Below the pieces are notes generated by a model. That model worked only from the letters and a program-made list of their open reading frames with translations, was not told the DNA's origin and did not search any database. This document shows positions 1 to 11,982 of a stretch of DNA of 64,000 bases, one piece after another. How positions within the stretch are numbered: the stretch's first letter is position 1; every line of letters begins with the position of its first letter. The stretch covers positions 186,001-250,000 of the forward strand of contig JAZAYU010000366.1 of NCBI GenBank assembly GCA_038501625.1. Direction: 5' to 3'. The position numbers and the translations under genes are program-made. Source of the DNA: Corbicula japonica (Eukaryota > Mollusca > Bivalvia > Venerida > Cyrenidae).

Positions 1-86
1 CACTTACCTTACTGGACTGGTACCGTAACCTCATAATTCTAAGTCTGTTTCTGGCTTCTGCTGCCCTGAAAATGAATTTAGTCCCA

Positions 87-329
87 TTAAACCCTTTCCT
101 GGATATATAAGCATTTTTACGCATGTGTGATCAGTGTAGATCCAGATCAGCCGGCAAATCTGTGCCGTCTGATCAGGATCTGCACGGGTCGCATTTTTGT
201 CAGAAATAACCTAATGAATCAAAAAGCGAACAGTTTAGATCCTGATCAGACGGCAGGTACGTGCCGGCTGATCTGGATCTAAACTGTTCGCCCTTGCAAT
301 AAAGGTGTATCTATACACGAAAGGGTTAA
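87..329. mobile_element. TTAA-flanked palindromic MITE (family R1), full length
   Basis: Begins TTAAACCCTTTCC and ends GAAAGGGTTAA, with TTAA at both outer ends. Inside are four inverted blocks of GATCCAGATCAGCC / GGCTGATCTGGATC type. About 243 bp, no ORF. TTAA duplication suggests mobilisation by a piggyBac-like transposase (inference). Confidence 0.8.
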
Positions 330-589
330 GGTGGTTTCTCTGATGCTTTGTTGTATACTCCAAACCCTCCATATATCATCATCACCTGACTTTTGAGGTC
401 TAGTGAAAAATGAAAGGTTGTGCATAATTCACACTTCTTAAATGTGTAACAAGTTTCGTAAAAAGATCTTGAGTACTGCTGGAGCTAACGCCGGATCAAG
501 GTTTTTCTATTTTTAGTAACAGTCACCTTTGATCTCTTGTTTCACTTTCTGATTTATTATTTTATTTCTCACCAAAAAGGGAAAAATTG

Positions 590-711
590 GAGATGCAGAT
601 CATATGGCATAGATGTTCCAGCTGATCTTGATCTACACTGGTCACACATGTGATAAAACCTGGATATCTGGAGTCAAACTCTTAACCATATCCCAGGTAG
701 TAAAGGGTTAA
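590..711. mobile_element. R1 MITE, half copy
   Basis: Only the right-hand half is present: the CTGATCTTGATCTACACTGG block and the AAAGGGTTAA end. Confidence 0.65.
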
Positions 712-956
712 GTGTCACAAAGGGTTTCATTTAAACTGATTTATTTACATTGATTGTGAAACAAGTTATTTCCATTTACATTAATCACCCTTGATGACTG
801 CTTCCTAGGTTGCAAATGAATGTGGATGTCCAAACTGCAGACGAATCTCATTCCAGATGGGATTCGAACCCGCAGTCTCCGGATCTGGAGTCTGCCAAGA
901 AGGGTACTGCTGAGGTCTCTTTTTCCATTCCTCAGAATAAGAAAATTGATAATGGC

Positions 957-1055
957 TGAAGGTCATAAAACTGAGTTTGGAAACCAGTCTCAAATCTCAA
1001 GCATCTGATGCTTGAGATTTGAGACTGGTTTCCATGCTCAATTTTATAACCTTGG
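957..1055. mobile_element. palindromic MITE (family R2), short copy
   Basis: An almost perfect hairpin: AACCAGTCTCAAATCTCAAG on one arm and its complement on the other, with a GATG loop and ends in GGT(T/C)ATAAAACTGAG. The middle stem of the longer copies is absent. Confidence 0.8.
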
Positions 1056-1149
1056 ACAAATATCTTACTTGAGTTGTCCAATAAGCTTGGCATGCTTGTC
1101 TTTCTCTTGCATATCTTCTTCAGATGGTGGTGCATTGTCTCTGTAAAGA

Positions 1150-1299
1150 CAAGGGCCCAAGATAATAAAACTAAGTTTTGAGATCAGTCTCAAATCTCAA
1201 GGATCTGATTGGTTGAAATGGCGACTGGTTGCCGTTTCAGCCAATCAGATGCTTGAGATTTGAGTCTGATCTCAAGCATCTGAGTCTGATCTTGGGCAC
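1150..1299. mobile_element. R2 palindromic MITE, diverged full copy
   Basis: Same arms as the copy 100 bp upstream plus the central stem (GATTGGTTGAAATGGCGACT and complement). Ends are GGGCCCAAGAT / ATCTTGGGC. Confidence 0.75.
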
Positions 1300-1568
1300 A
1301 GAAATAATTATTAAAGAAATTATTATTAAGTAAAACTAGATCCTAGCAACCCTTCTTATGTTTTTGGGTTTTGGGTGCTCGAGAAAAAAAAACAACCCAA
1401 CTGCTAACAATCAATAACTGCTTAGACTTGAAAACACTTCTGCAGATGTATCGTTACAGTGGTATATTGTAGCATTATATTTCGCAAATCTTTAAATTTC
1501 ACACATTTCATGCAATTATATAGGTGAAAATTTAAACCCCAGCAAAATTACCATGAATAATATATGGC

Positions 1569-1806
1569 TTAACCCTTTTCTCCATATACACACATTTTAT
1601 CACATGTGCAAACATTGTAGATCCAGATCAGCCTGCAAATACCTGTTATCTGATCAGGATCTGCACTGTTTGTTTTATGTTCTTAAAAACTTAATCAAAA
1701 TGTGAACAGTGCAGATCTTGATCAGGCGACATGGATGTGCTGACTGATCTGGATCTACAATGGTCGCACATGTGGAAAAATGCGTATTTATGGAGGAAAG
1801 TGTTAA
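1569..1806. mobile_element. R1 TTAA MITE, full length
   Basis: TTAACCCTTTTCTCC at one end and GGAGGAAAGTGTTAA at the other; internal GATCCAGATCAGCC and complementary blocks. Confidence 0.8.
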
Positions 1807-2161
1807 TTCTATAGAAGTAAGACAAGTTTTCCACTAACCCTTGAAACATTCAAGAAAAACAAGAGCCACTACGGTATTTTAAAAGCAGAAGTGCGATATC
1901 TACTGTACCTTACAATAATAGAATATAGGAATAATCATATTAGATAATTTGTTGAAGGCTTTTTTTAAATAAGGATAAATTCTGGCTATAAACTGCCACA
2001 ACCCTTGAAGAATTTTTGAAATCAAGTCAAGTCAAGTAAATTTTATTTATATAGTCGGGATTTATAACAAGTATCACAAGCTCCTGAGCTTATAAAGCCA
2101 ACTAGATGCTACGATACTTGAGATTCCAAAGGTACTGGAATCCGTGATAATTACTGTTTTC

Positions 2162-2248
2162 TTACTTTTGATTTTTCTTTTTCAATTCTAACAGTCTTTT
2201 GGCAGCATTAGCCTGTTGTTCAGCTACTTCTTTCGGAGGATCTTCATA
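2162..2248 (-). CDS. microprotein terminal exon (28 codons and stop)
   Basis: Acceptor ttcttattttcag, open frame of 28 codons in phase 0 with the preceding exon, then TAA. Confidence 0.65.
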   Translation of the reverse strand, partial: YEDPPKEVAEQQANAAKRLLELKKKNQK

Positions 2249-4707
2249 CTGAAAATAAGAAATGAGGGTCACTTAAAAACAACCTGATTATAAAATCATC
2301 TCCTGAAAAACGCTATGCTATCAGGATCTGACGAGGAGTAACTAAAACATGCTTTTATCAACAACCTTCGAAACCAATCAGATTGTCACCTACAAAATTG
2401 CAACAGTACAAGATGATTGACGTAACTGCTGAAGCATTCTGTAGGCTCTACTAAGTTCTATTTATGTAAACATAGTGTTTTAAACATGGAAGAGTTGACA
2501 ATTCACACAAGTTATTTTCCTATTGAATATAGGTGTATTTTATGTGGTATTTCATTCATTTCCATTGTAATGGCAGCTGCAGATATGTTGTGACAAAAAG
2601 CGTTATGAATCTTGCTTCTCGATTGACAGTTTCTAAAAATATTTATTGGGGAAAACCACTATTGATTGTATACAGTATTTATGGACCTTCATCAGATCTA
2701 AAATTTTGTTTGATCTGACTTCAATGAGATTGACTTAATAACAATTTTCTTGAACATGATTAGATGCATTAGCATTAAAATTTTCTCCATGTCTGACCAA
2801 CAGTGTATAATCCTGTTCAAAAAGACACAAATGTGCTGGCTGACCTAGATCTACATTGTTGTCCATGCGTTAACCCTTTCCTCCATATATATGCATTTTT
2901 ATACATGTGCAACCAGTGTAGATCCAGATCAGCCAGCACATCCATGCCATCTAATCAGGATCAGCACTAGTCACATTTTGGTCAGAAATAACCTAACAAA
3001 TAAAAAAGCGAACTGCAGATTCTGATCAGACAGAAGGGATGTGCCGGCTGATCTGGATCTAGTCAATCTACACTGTTTTCCCACGCAACAAAGGTTGGTT
3101 TATGGAGAAAAGGGTTAATAGTCATATATGAAGAAAAGGCTTAATCAGCTCAGCCTGTCTTTCTATGAGACTGTTTTCACCTACAGCCAGATATTTACTG
3201 CGCTGTTGAGGGGCCAGCTTCTTTAAATCTCGTTCTTCAATTTTTTTTCGGTTTCGAGGTTTGAACTTTTCTTCATCATGCTCCTGAAAAAAGGAAAATT
3301 CAAAATTTGTGCAACTTTTCACCATTATTAACAATATTCTCACAAACTATGTAACCAAAAAAAAGTTATTTATCACATTCATTAATTATTTGCCTTATTC
3401 CTTTGATAAAAAATCAAATAAGCCCCTTTCTCATATTTTCAGGGTTTTCCATATTTTCGTGATGTCATCAAATGTCTTATGCACGCACCTACAATCAGTC
3501 CAGTCATCTGAAATAACTGACTTAATGTTAAGATTATCACTTTATCTTCATATTTATCTTGCAATATATTTGCCATAATAGAGAACAAACGCTTACTTTA
3601 ATCCAAAAACATCTCAATTTTTCTAAAAATCCAAGTAATATTACAAAAATAACAGAAAAGATTGACTTTAATTGTTTTCCCTCTCCTTTTTGTTGGAGGA
3701 GTTTTGATTTTTTAAAATAACTTGAAAAATATCATTCATTGTCCCATGAGGTCACTTACCCATGCAAATCATGCCCACCTGTGTTAAGGATAATTTTATC
3801 TCTACATTTATAACAATGTAAAGCTTGTGTGAGGGTATTTGTGCAGTGTTTTGAAATTCATTGTAGTCAAGGTTTAAAAAGTTATTTTGAAAAAAAAAAC
3901 AACAAAAAAACTGAGGGAACATTGGATATTGTAATTAATTATTTTTTATTTATTTGAATGGAAAGTGCTTTATTTTGACACCTCAATTAGACAACATAGC
4001 AGGTATCACATTTTATTACTTTTCCAACCTTTTTTTTGTCAACATTTGTCTCCTATAATTATCAATATTCATTTGTTTATAACAGTATAATAACACTATT
4101 TTTGTAAATTGTCAAAAAAATGAATCTGATTTTCACAGCTCACCATCATTTAACCCTTTCCCGTACAGATACACCTTTATTGCTAGGGCGAACAGTTTAA
4201 ATCCAGATCAGCCGGTGCATCCGTGCCGTCTGATCAGGATCTAAACTGTTCGCTTTTTGATTCGTTAGGTTATTTCTGACCAAAATGCGACCAGTGCAGA
4301 TCCTGATCAGACGGCACGGATGTGCTGGCTGATCTGGATCTACACTGGTTGCACATGCGTAAAAATGCGTATCTTTCCAGGAATGGGTTAAACTGTACGG
4401 TGTGCAAGAAGGAATTACCTTTAACAAATAAAAACTTTTTTTGTTTATTTCAGCAATTGCATACTACTCTGTTGCAAATCTTTAACAAAGACAATAACTT
4501 AATGTATAGAAGATAGGATTTCATTCATCTGCAACACCAGATTAACCAGAAAAATCGTTTCTTTACACCAATTATTACCATGATAAATCCTAGAAAAAAA
4601 AACAAATAAAATTTCCCTCTTAAATGCAGTTTAACTTATTTTCCGATGTAATTTCACATTCTTTCCAAAGTTTGCAATCAAGTTATATACACAATACTTA
4701 CAGGCAT
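2162..4707 (-). CDS. 63-residue charged microprotein, three exons, function unknown
   Basis: The coding segments are 4702-4707, 3185-3283 and 2162-2248, all joined in phase 0. The start codon has ACC before ATG, and the first exon contributes only Met-Pro before a strong CCT|GTAAGT donor. The middle exon follows a long pyrimidine tract ending in CAG and encodes EHDEEKFKPRNRKKIEERDL onward to SKYLA, before a GTAGGT donor. The last exon encodes YEDPPKEVAEQQANAAKRLL and a lysine-rich end, then TAA. The product is very basic/acidic and probably helical or disordered, with no signal peptide or membrane segment. An AATAAA poly(A) signal lies about 115 bp after the stop (2042-2047). I do not recognise the family. 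If the middle donor is skipped, the exon reads through to a stop at about 3128, giving an alternative tail. The three independent, strong splice signals are the main support. Confidence 0.65.
2300..2732. repeat. dispersed repeat R7, copy 1
   Basis: Begins AACGCTATGCTATCAGGATC and ends in the ACTTCAATGAGATTG segment; the same order of blocks, diverged and internally shorter, recurs at 26365-26625. It lies in the intron before the terminal microprotein exon. It has no convincing ORF and its class is unknown. Confidence 0.55.
2870..3118. mobile_element. R1 TTAA MITE inside a microprotein intron
   Basis: TTAACCCTTTCCTCC to GAGAAAAGGGTTAA, flanked by TTAA at both ends, with the four internal dyad blocks. 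Confidence 0.8.
3185..3283 (-). CDS. microprotein coding exon 2 (33 codons)
   Basis: The acceptor is preceded by a tract of T and C ending in CAG; the exon is exactly 33 codons and ends GCT|GTAGGT. Residues are mostly Lys, Arg and Glu. Confidence 0.65.
4150..4391. mobile_element. R1 TTAA MITE, best-preserved copy
   Basis: TTAACCCTTTCCCG at the left and GGAATGGGTTAA at the right; all four GATCNNGATC-containing blocks are intact. Confidence 0.85.
4702..4707 (-). CDS. microprotein coding exon 1 (Met-Pro)
   Basis: Start codon complement at 4705-4707 followed by CCT and a consensus donor GTAAGT. Only two codons are carried, so standard ORF scans miss it. Confidence 0.55.
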
Positions 4708-4774
4708 GGTTATGGACTTAAAAAATGCACAAACAACACGAATATATTGGCTTAAATGGCGTTTTTACGTTTTT

Positions 4775-4925
4775 CATTAAAATTTTATGGAGGCCGCCAT
4801 TTGTAAATCAATTTTGCATAGCAACCATCGATATGCACCGACAAAGTTTCTAATATGCGTCTCGTAATTATTAAGTTACACCGCGACGACTGAAATTACT
4901 GTGCGGCTCTTATACTCAGAATGGG
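4775..4925 (-). promoter_or_regulatory. probable promoter/5' UTR of the microprotein gene
   Basis: Reading the minus strand, an ACAAATGGCGGCC segment resembling a YY1 core (AAnATGGCGGC) lies about 85 bp upstream of the start codon. The surrounding DNA is slightly less AT-rich and has no TATA box. TATA-less promoters with YY1-like cores are common in animal housekeeping genes. The assignment is inference. Confidence 0.3.
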
Positions 4926-5159
4926 TGCATTAAACCAAATTACTCATTAAACCTGAATGGTCCATTCGCGGCGAGATCGCTTTAAGGGTCCACTACACTC
5001 ATCCTTGCACATTCATCGATTAATCGATTATTCATCGATAAAAAAGAAAATTATCAAAATCTTAATAACGGCAAAATGTCATTCAATGAATTTTGCCCAA
5101 ATAATCGTTATTAGTGTACCTTCATTTTACATATATGAAGAACAGGTAGAGCAGTAAGG

Positions 5160-7400
5160 AAAAATGCTAAACCTAAAAATTCACTTAAATTCTATTTACA
5201 TAAATTTACAAAACTAAGGAATACAAAACATTATTTTAAATTCCCAAATAAGTGTTATGATACTAACAAGAAAATGGTGTGTACTTTGTAAAGAAATTTC
5301 CACTACAAATAGAGAAATCAAGGATTGTCACCCGTTTAGGCGACAAGGAAATTGAAGGTCAAACACACTTTAACTAATATCTCATATAGCTTACATACGT
5401 ACGTCAAGAGGACAAAAGATATTGTTGTCAGTACTATCATATTACTCGTGTGGGCATTTAAAATGATGTTTTGTTTTGTTTAGTATTTTGTGAATTTGTG
5501 CAAATAGAAGTTTAGGGATTTTTTGATCTCGCTATTTCTATTTACTGTGTTAACGTGCCTTACCATATGCAAAATAAAGATACATTAGTAACATTAATAT
5601 TCATTTGTTTAAAGTTTCATTGAACGGCATTTTGCCATTATTGAGATTTTGATATTTATATTTCTTATCGATGAACTTGCGAGGAGGAGTGAAGTGGACA
5701 ATTCACGCTATTTTTTCTCTTTATCTAGGTGTCGCAGGGTTATTTACCCATATGCCTTTATCTTTTATAAAACTAGTTTTGCTGTATTTGTCTGTACTGA
5801 AATTGAATCGTCCATTCATCTCATTTTTCATCGTTTAAATACCAGTGGTCCACTAGCATATCTACTAGTCTATTAACCTGTCTTTTCTAATAGTGATCGC
5901 GGGCCTAATTTTCTTTGAGCATGGGTACTTTTTGATAAGATTTTGGTTGTGCGAGAGCCACCAAATTGTCGTCGAATATTTTTCATGTGACCATTTTTAC
6001 CTGAGTTACGACGCTTTGTTAATTTCAGTAATAAAATTTTGTTGCATCATCTCCTAATTCACTATCTGACCGTATTCTGTCACACTTGCAATGATGATCA
6101 AGCATGATGTGGATATAGTCTTAGAGAAAAGACATTTTCCTCCAACCAGTTTTACCGGAATTATGGCCCTTTGTTAATTTCAGTCATAAAATTTTGTGCC
6201 ATCAATTTCACTATACTTTTTTATTTAGTTCTTATCATACGTTTTTATTCATTTAAGTTTTTAAAAGTTATTTTCATGTTTAGTAAATGTAACAATATAT
6301 TTTCTTGCAGCAGCGACCCGCTGACGCATTTGAGCCTTGACGTTCTGTCGGCAGTTCTAAAAAATGAATATTCATTCCACTCTCTTTCTTTAATTTACAG
6401 AATTCAAAAACATTCTGCACTGCAATGTAGGATAAAAGTCACATGGTCGGTACATTAATATGGGATACCACCGACAATGTTTAAAAACACAGCGCGTAGT
6501 TCCCGTCATGTTTCATAGGTTGAATTATTTATATAATTCTATTAAGTTATAAATATACAGGGGCGGATCCGAAGGGGGTTCAGTGGAGTTGCTCAAACCC
6601 CCTTTTTGGAGCAGCAATATTTAATTTTCATGGGGATTTTGGCCTGCAACTATCGTGTAACTAGCCTAAATGCACCAAACAAACCTATCTAGAAATCTTG
6701 CATCCGCAGCTACGCGAAAATGACGTCACCGGATATGGATTATTTAGACTGTGTCTAGTTAAACTGTTTTGTTTTGTCTTACCACGCGGTCTTATCGTAG
6801 CAGCTATTTTTAAGTTACGACACGTTTCCTGAAACACTTTACGGTTGTCTAAAATATTGTCTTAGCGAGCTAAGTAAGACATTTTTCTGTTTTATCTTAA
6901 GACATCTTCATGAAACGGCATCCTGATCTACAGTCCCTACATTATCGATAACTTGGTTGTCATGTGACACACTTGTTAAATTAACTATTTTTGTCGTCAA
7001 AAAGTTTAATTATATTGATATTACAAAGTTTACTTGATGAGTATTAATATTAGAACAATATTTAGTCCGCTAAAATCTGCTATAAGATCATGATCGGTTA
7101 TATAAACAGAGTATCGCAGACTGTCTATTTACCCATAACAGTAATGCTAACCTATCTTAACCTTATTAAATAAAACACACTAAGATTCAATTAATGGAGC
7201 ATTTTTCACAGTACGGGCCATATTTGAGAAATGCTGCGTGAAGTGATTACTTTACAATGCAGTTTTAATTGAGTTATTTATGTGCTGCTTATTCATAAGT
7301 TTTTATAACAAACATTTTTTTTGTATTTTCTACACCAAATACGTTATATTTTTTTAAAGATAATACTAAGGTTACAACTTCAACCAATTTAGAGGAACAA
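5160..7400. other. intergenic DNA without a recognisable gene
   Basis: AT-rich sequence on both strands. Short ORFs have no domain logic or splice context. A GGGGCGGATCCGAAGGGGGT segment near 6560 looks like part of a dispersed repeat, but its limits cannot be set. Confidence 0.5.
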
Positions 7401-7423
7401 GTATGTATTTCCAACTATTGATA

Positions 7424-7603
<180 letters not shown>

Positions 7604-7805
7604 TGAAAACAATTAGTAGAACAATGTTAAACTAATGAATTTTTTTAATGTTCAAGGTCCGTAGTGTCCTGATACCGAAGTGTTGTTTTTGATTTTGCCT
7701 CGCAACTTTCTAGTCCAACACCGGAGCGGATCAATAGTTCAGTGGGTCAGCACCTCTGCCTCCATGGAATGGCTGGATCGATCCTCCGCTAAACCAACTT
7801 AAACT

Positions 7806-8016
7806 TACTGTGGTATCATTGAATTTCGCGGGGACAAAGTTTTGCGCAACAGACTCAAATAATGTATTCGCACGGGCATAAATTCGCGCAATTCTGTTTT
7901 TCTAATACAACATATTGTTATATGGTGCAATTTCGCTAGGTCTTATATTCGCGCATTTACCATAGCGCGAAATACGCGAAATTTAAACCCATGCGAAATA
8001 CAATGATATCACAGTA
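7806..8016. mobile_element. MITE with TACTGTGRTATCATTG ends
   Basis: The left end reads TACTGTGGTATCATTGAATT and the reverse complement of the right end reads TACTGTGATATCATTGTATT. Both sides continue into repeated TTCGCG-type blocks. About 211 bp, non-coding; the TA at the ends suggests a TA target. Confidence 0.75.
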
Positions 8017-8089
8017 CTAATGTTCAGTCTTTCGGATAAGACTTTTAACCGAGGTCCAGTGTAGCGGTGCCATACAACGGGCACTTAAT

Positions 8090-8215
8090 TTAACCCTTTC
8101 CACATATACGCATTTTCGAACAGTTTAGATCCTGATCAGACGGCACGGATGTGACGGCTGATCTGGATCTAAACTATTCGCCCACACAATAAAGGTGTAT
8201 CTATGAAAGGGTTAA
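8090..8215. mobile_element. R1 TTAA MITE, internally deleted
   Basis: Both termini and both TTAA tetranucleotides are present, but one half of the internal palindrome is missing (126 bp in total). Confidence 0.8.
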
Positions 8216-8764
8216 AAGAACCATGGACGATTCTGGCTCTCCGTAACACCCCAAAATCTTTAGAGGACTATATCGTCGCTCATATGGTCTTTCGGTAGCG
8301 ACGATAAAAAAATCTAAATATACATCTACATAAAAAACACGTTTGTTTACAAAGTAACCAAGCAGTGCACATGGATAGAACAAGTTCTTTGACAATGAGG
8401 TAAACCAGTTCGATCGACCTATAATAGTGCAAGCAAAATCAATCAAATCATTAACATATGTAAGTTCATTTCTATGCTGACAAGGGACTATAGCTCTCGG
8501 CAAGTTATATATTAATCTTCTAGCATTTTTAATGGGATTATCAACACGGTTTTACTATTTCCCTTTCAGATTATTAAGGTTTGTTTTTATTGTTGTTGTT
8601 TATTTTTTATTTTGTTTCACATTTTGATTCAGTAAAACAGTTTCCGATATTAATAATCTATATATTGATCGCAATCATGTAACTTTTCAAATAACAGTAA
8701 GTTAAAATAACGGTATGTTAAAATAACAGTAAGTTAAAATAACATAGACATCTCAATTGGAAGT

Positions 8765-8960
8765 TTTGAATATACTGTCAAACCTGTGATAAAGAACACC
8801 TGTAAACAAAGACCGCCTGTGGATAAAGACCACATTTGAATTGTCCCACTGACAGATTTAAATAACAATTTTACCGGTAAACAAAGAACACCTGTCTTCA
8901 AAGACCACTTTTGGGGCTTCCCCTGACAGGTTCGACTTTTATATACATCCGATAAAGGGA
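8765..8960. repeat. diverged short direct repeats
   Basis: Two diverged units share the blocks AAAGAACACCTGT and AAAGACCRC, followed by a poly-purine/pyrimidine tract. Non-coding. Confidence 0.4.
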
Positions 8961-9159
8961 ATAAAATTAAAGAACCGCCATGTAAGCAAATTCTTCAGTT
9001 ATTGAATTTACGGGTGACTACACTCTACTAATACATGGATTAACATTAGTTGTATTGTGAAAAGATTTTCCCCTGTGAAAGTATAATAATATTGCATTCT
9101 CGTCCATATCTAGAGCATTGTAACTAACTTCAACACGATTATTATTGATTGGGTCGAGT

Positions 9160-9303
9160 GCCCAAGGTTATAAAACTGAGAATGGAAACCAGTCTCAAAT
9201 CTCAAGCATCTGATTGGCTGAAATGGCGACCAGTCGCCATTTCAGCCAATAAGATGCTTGAGATTTGAGACTGGTTTCCAATCTCAGTTTTATATCCTTC
9301 AAC
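9160..9303. mobile_element. R2 palindromic MITE, full copy
   Basis: GTGCCCAAGGTTATAAAACT start, central stem GATTGGCTGAAATGGCGACC / complement, and a mirrored end. Nearly the whole element could fold into one hairpin. Confidence 0.85.
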
Positions 9304-9354
9304 CCAGTTACTTAAAGGACGTTTTTACGTTTTACTCCACGTGATATGAAGTTG

Positions 9355-9557
9355 TTATCCATGAGCAAACAGTGTAGATCCAGATCAACCGGCGCGTCTA
9401 AAACGATCTACACTGTTCGCTTTGTGATTCATTAGGCTATTTCAGACCAAGAAGCGATCAGCGTAGATCCAGATCAGATGGCACGGATTTGCCAACTGAT
9501 CTGGATCTTCACTGGTCGCACTTGCGATAAAACCCATATATATGGATTAAATGGTTA
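9355..9557. mobile_element. R1 MITE, diverged, left end lost
   Basis: Internal dyad blocks (GTAGATCCAGATCA, CTGATCTGGATC) are clear; the right end is degraded to AAATGGTTAA. Confidence 0.6.
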
Positions 9558-9950
9558 AGCGAATGTGTTTGATAAATCTTGTTAGAATCTGAAAATTCTA
9601 TTCTAAAGAAAAAATGGCACGAAACCCTCAGCCTGGATTAAAGGATTGAATCAATAGTTTACTACTTTTATCACAGCGTATGAAAAATTCAAATCATCTG
9701 AGAGAGTCATAAACTTTTACTATACAAAATATCGTATGGTCTAGCGGTTGTTGATTTAAATAAATATAGACCTACTTATAATTATAACTACCAAGGCCAA
9801 CACATATTTTAATATCTGGTTTTGGTTTTGATGTAATAGTAATACATCACGAAACGAAATGTTTTTCATCTTAATCGCGTCCGACCGGAAGAGCGGAAAA
9901 GTCATGAAGTGAAAAAAATAAGTATGTTGCACAAAAAGGCTCAAATTTAA

Positions 9951-10480
9951 TCCGATTTCGGTGAACCTGTAGTTTTATGCGTTAAACTTATAATTTTTTT
10001 ATGTCCGACGAATAAACATGAACGTTTAATTTAGGGTTTCCGATTCCGGTGCACCAGTAATTTTATGCGTTAAACGTATAATTTTATATGTCCGACGAAT
10101 AAATCTGAACGTTTAATTTAGGGTTTCCGATTCCGGTTCACCTGTAATTTTATGCGTTAAACGTATAATTTTATATGTCCGACGAATAAATCTTAACATT
10201 AAATTTAGGGTTTTCGATTCCGGTTCACCGGTTATTTTTATGCGTTAAACGTATAATTTTATACGTCCGACGAATAAATCTGAAGATGCAACGTTAAATA
10301 TATGGTTTACGATTCCGGTGCACCAGTAATTTTATGCGTTAAACGTATATTTTAATATGTCCGACGAATAAATCTGAACGTTTAATTTAGGGTTTGGGAT
10401 TCCGGTTCACCTGTAATTTTAAGCGTCAATAGCATAACTTTATACGTCCGACAAATAAATTAGAACATGTAACGATAGAT
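9951..10480. repeat. ~88-bp tandem repeat, 5-6 units
   Basis: Units start at about 9951, 10039, 10126, 10215, 10311 and 10398. Each carries GATTCCGGTKCACC, TTTTATGCGTTAAACGTATA and TGTCCGACGAATAAA. Further decayed pieces run to about 10770. No coding potential. Confidence 0.9.
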
Positions 10481-10489
10481 TTAAGGGTG

Positions 10490-11175
10490 CATCAAAGTTT
10501 ATATAATACAGGTTCACCCGTAAATCTGCGATGATCTTTCTTTATGCATTACCTCCAACAGGTAATTTTATACGTTCATCGCATTATTTGAAGATGTGCA
10601 CCGGTAGTTAACTTGTTTACCTGTGCACCGCTATTTTATTCTTATAAAACGTGTTAGACGTATAAAAAGAAGGTACAATGTCATTTTGAAAGACGCTGTG
10701 CCGGTATTCATTAGGTGCAAATTTATATTTATACGCCATTCGTATTAATTTATACGTTCGACGTATAATTCGAACGTATAAATTAACAGATGCTCTGGTA
10801 AATTTGAGTGTTGATGCGCCTCATTTATGTTTTAAGCTTTTTCGTAAGCCATAAATGTGTATAATGTGCACTAAGCATTTTAACACAGAGTCTTAAGGAG
10901 TTAAGGTTATATTATATACAGTTTTGGTGATATCGTATTTTTCTACTTTCTTGTCCTACAACCTGGTCGACGTTAACTTTTCTGAAATAATAAAAGAGTC
11001 ACAGGTGATATATCGCAAGATTTATCACGGGACGGAGTAAGAATATATTACGGGGGGGGGGCGTAGCCCAAAGAGAGATATATATCTACGTATCGCCATC
11101 ATCAGAATCGATGACATTGCAATGACGAACGGAGAAATACATTAAATAATAATATCTTTTTTTCTTTCTCATCAG
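10490..11175. other. upstream region of the ARM-TIR-SAM gene
   Basis: Decayed tandem-repeat remnants, a G run at about 11051-11059, then a pyrimidine-rich stretch ending TTTCTTTCTCATCAG at 11175. That looks like a splice acceptor, so a non-coding 5' exon probably lies upstream. No clear promoter is visible. Confidence 0.4.
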
Positions 11176-11199
11176 ATAGTCTGTATATCTACCCAGCTT

Positions 11200-11982
11200 A
11201 TGGGCTCAGCGGTATCGTGCTCGACACCGCCGAAATCACACGTAATTGATTCAAACACACCAAATCCATCCGAGGGACCAAAATCGGATAAAGTCCAACT
11301 GGTTGACATGGAGAACAAAGGAAATAACAGTAGGTCTGCATCTTCGCCTGAAAAAACCGTAGGAAATAATAAACAAGACATGAAGAAAGCACCTGACAAA
11401 GATGCTGACGAGCTCGCTAAAGACAAAGGGACGGAAAAGAAAGTGACGCCGGAGACACCTGTTGCGAAAAAAGAGAACCCGGAGGAGAAGCCCATGACAG
11501 AAGAAGAACTAAAAGCGTTTAAAGACAACATGTATAGTACTCTAAGGAAAGAAGCCACTGGTATAATGTCAATGAAATCATTTAGAAATGCAAACGGGGA
11601 GTATGACGATAAAATATACAATGTCATTGTCCAGTTTTACAGAGCATATTATAAGGTGCAGAGAATGACCTTAGATGGAATTGCTAAATATAGACTCGAA
11701 ATAGCTCAAATCATGATGGAAACGAAGTTTTTAGATGTTATATGCGAATTAGTGATGAACACATACAAGGATCGTGGGTGGTTGTCTGAAAATGGAAAGG
11801 AAGGTAACGCTAAGAAGTGGAATGCCCTGAATTTTGGTATGTCATCTTTACTTAACTTTAGTGACGCTTCGGAGGACTTAGCTAAAGCTATAGCCATCAA
11901 GCCTGGTGTTATAGAGTTCACCAAACAGATCCTTCTTGAACACAAGGAGAGACATCTCGACAATGTAGAGCCGAAATTAAAG
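11200..11982 (+). CDS. ARM-TIR-SAM exon 1: N-myristoylation motif, charged linker, first helices
   Basis: 261 codons, donor AAAG|GTACGT. The start is chosen because ATG-GGC gives Met-Gly with Ser6 and Cys7, and because it is the first ATG after the acceptor at 11175. The open frame runs on to 12084, but that tail is intron and SINE sequence. Confidence 0.88.

Noticed and set aside
8201..8503. 100-codon minus-strand ORF
   Set aside because: Ends inside an R1 MITE end and has no domain resemblance.
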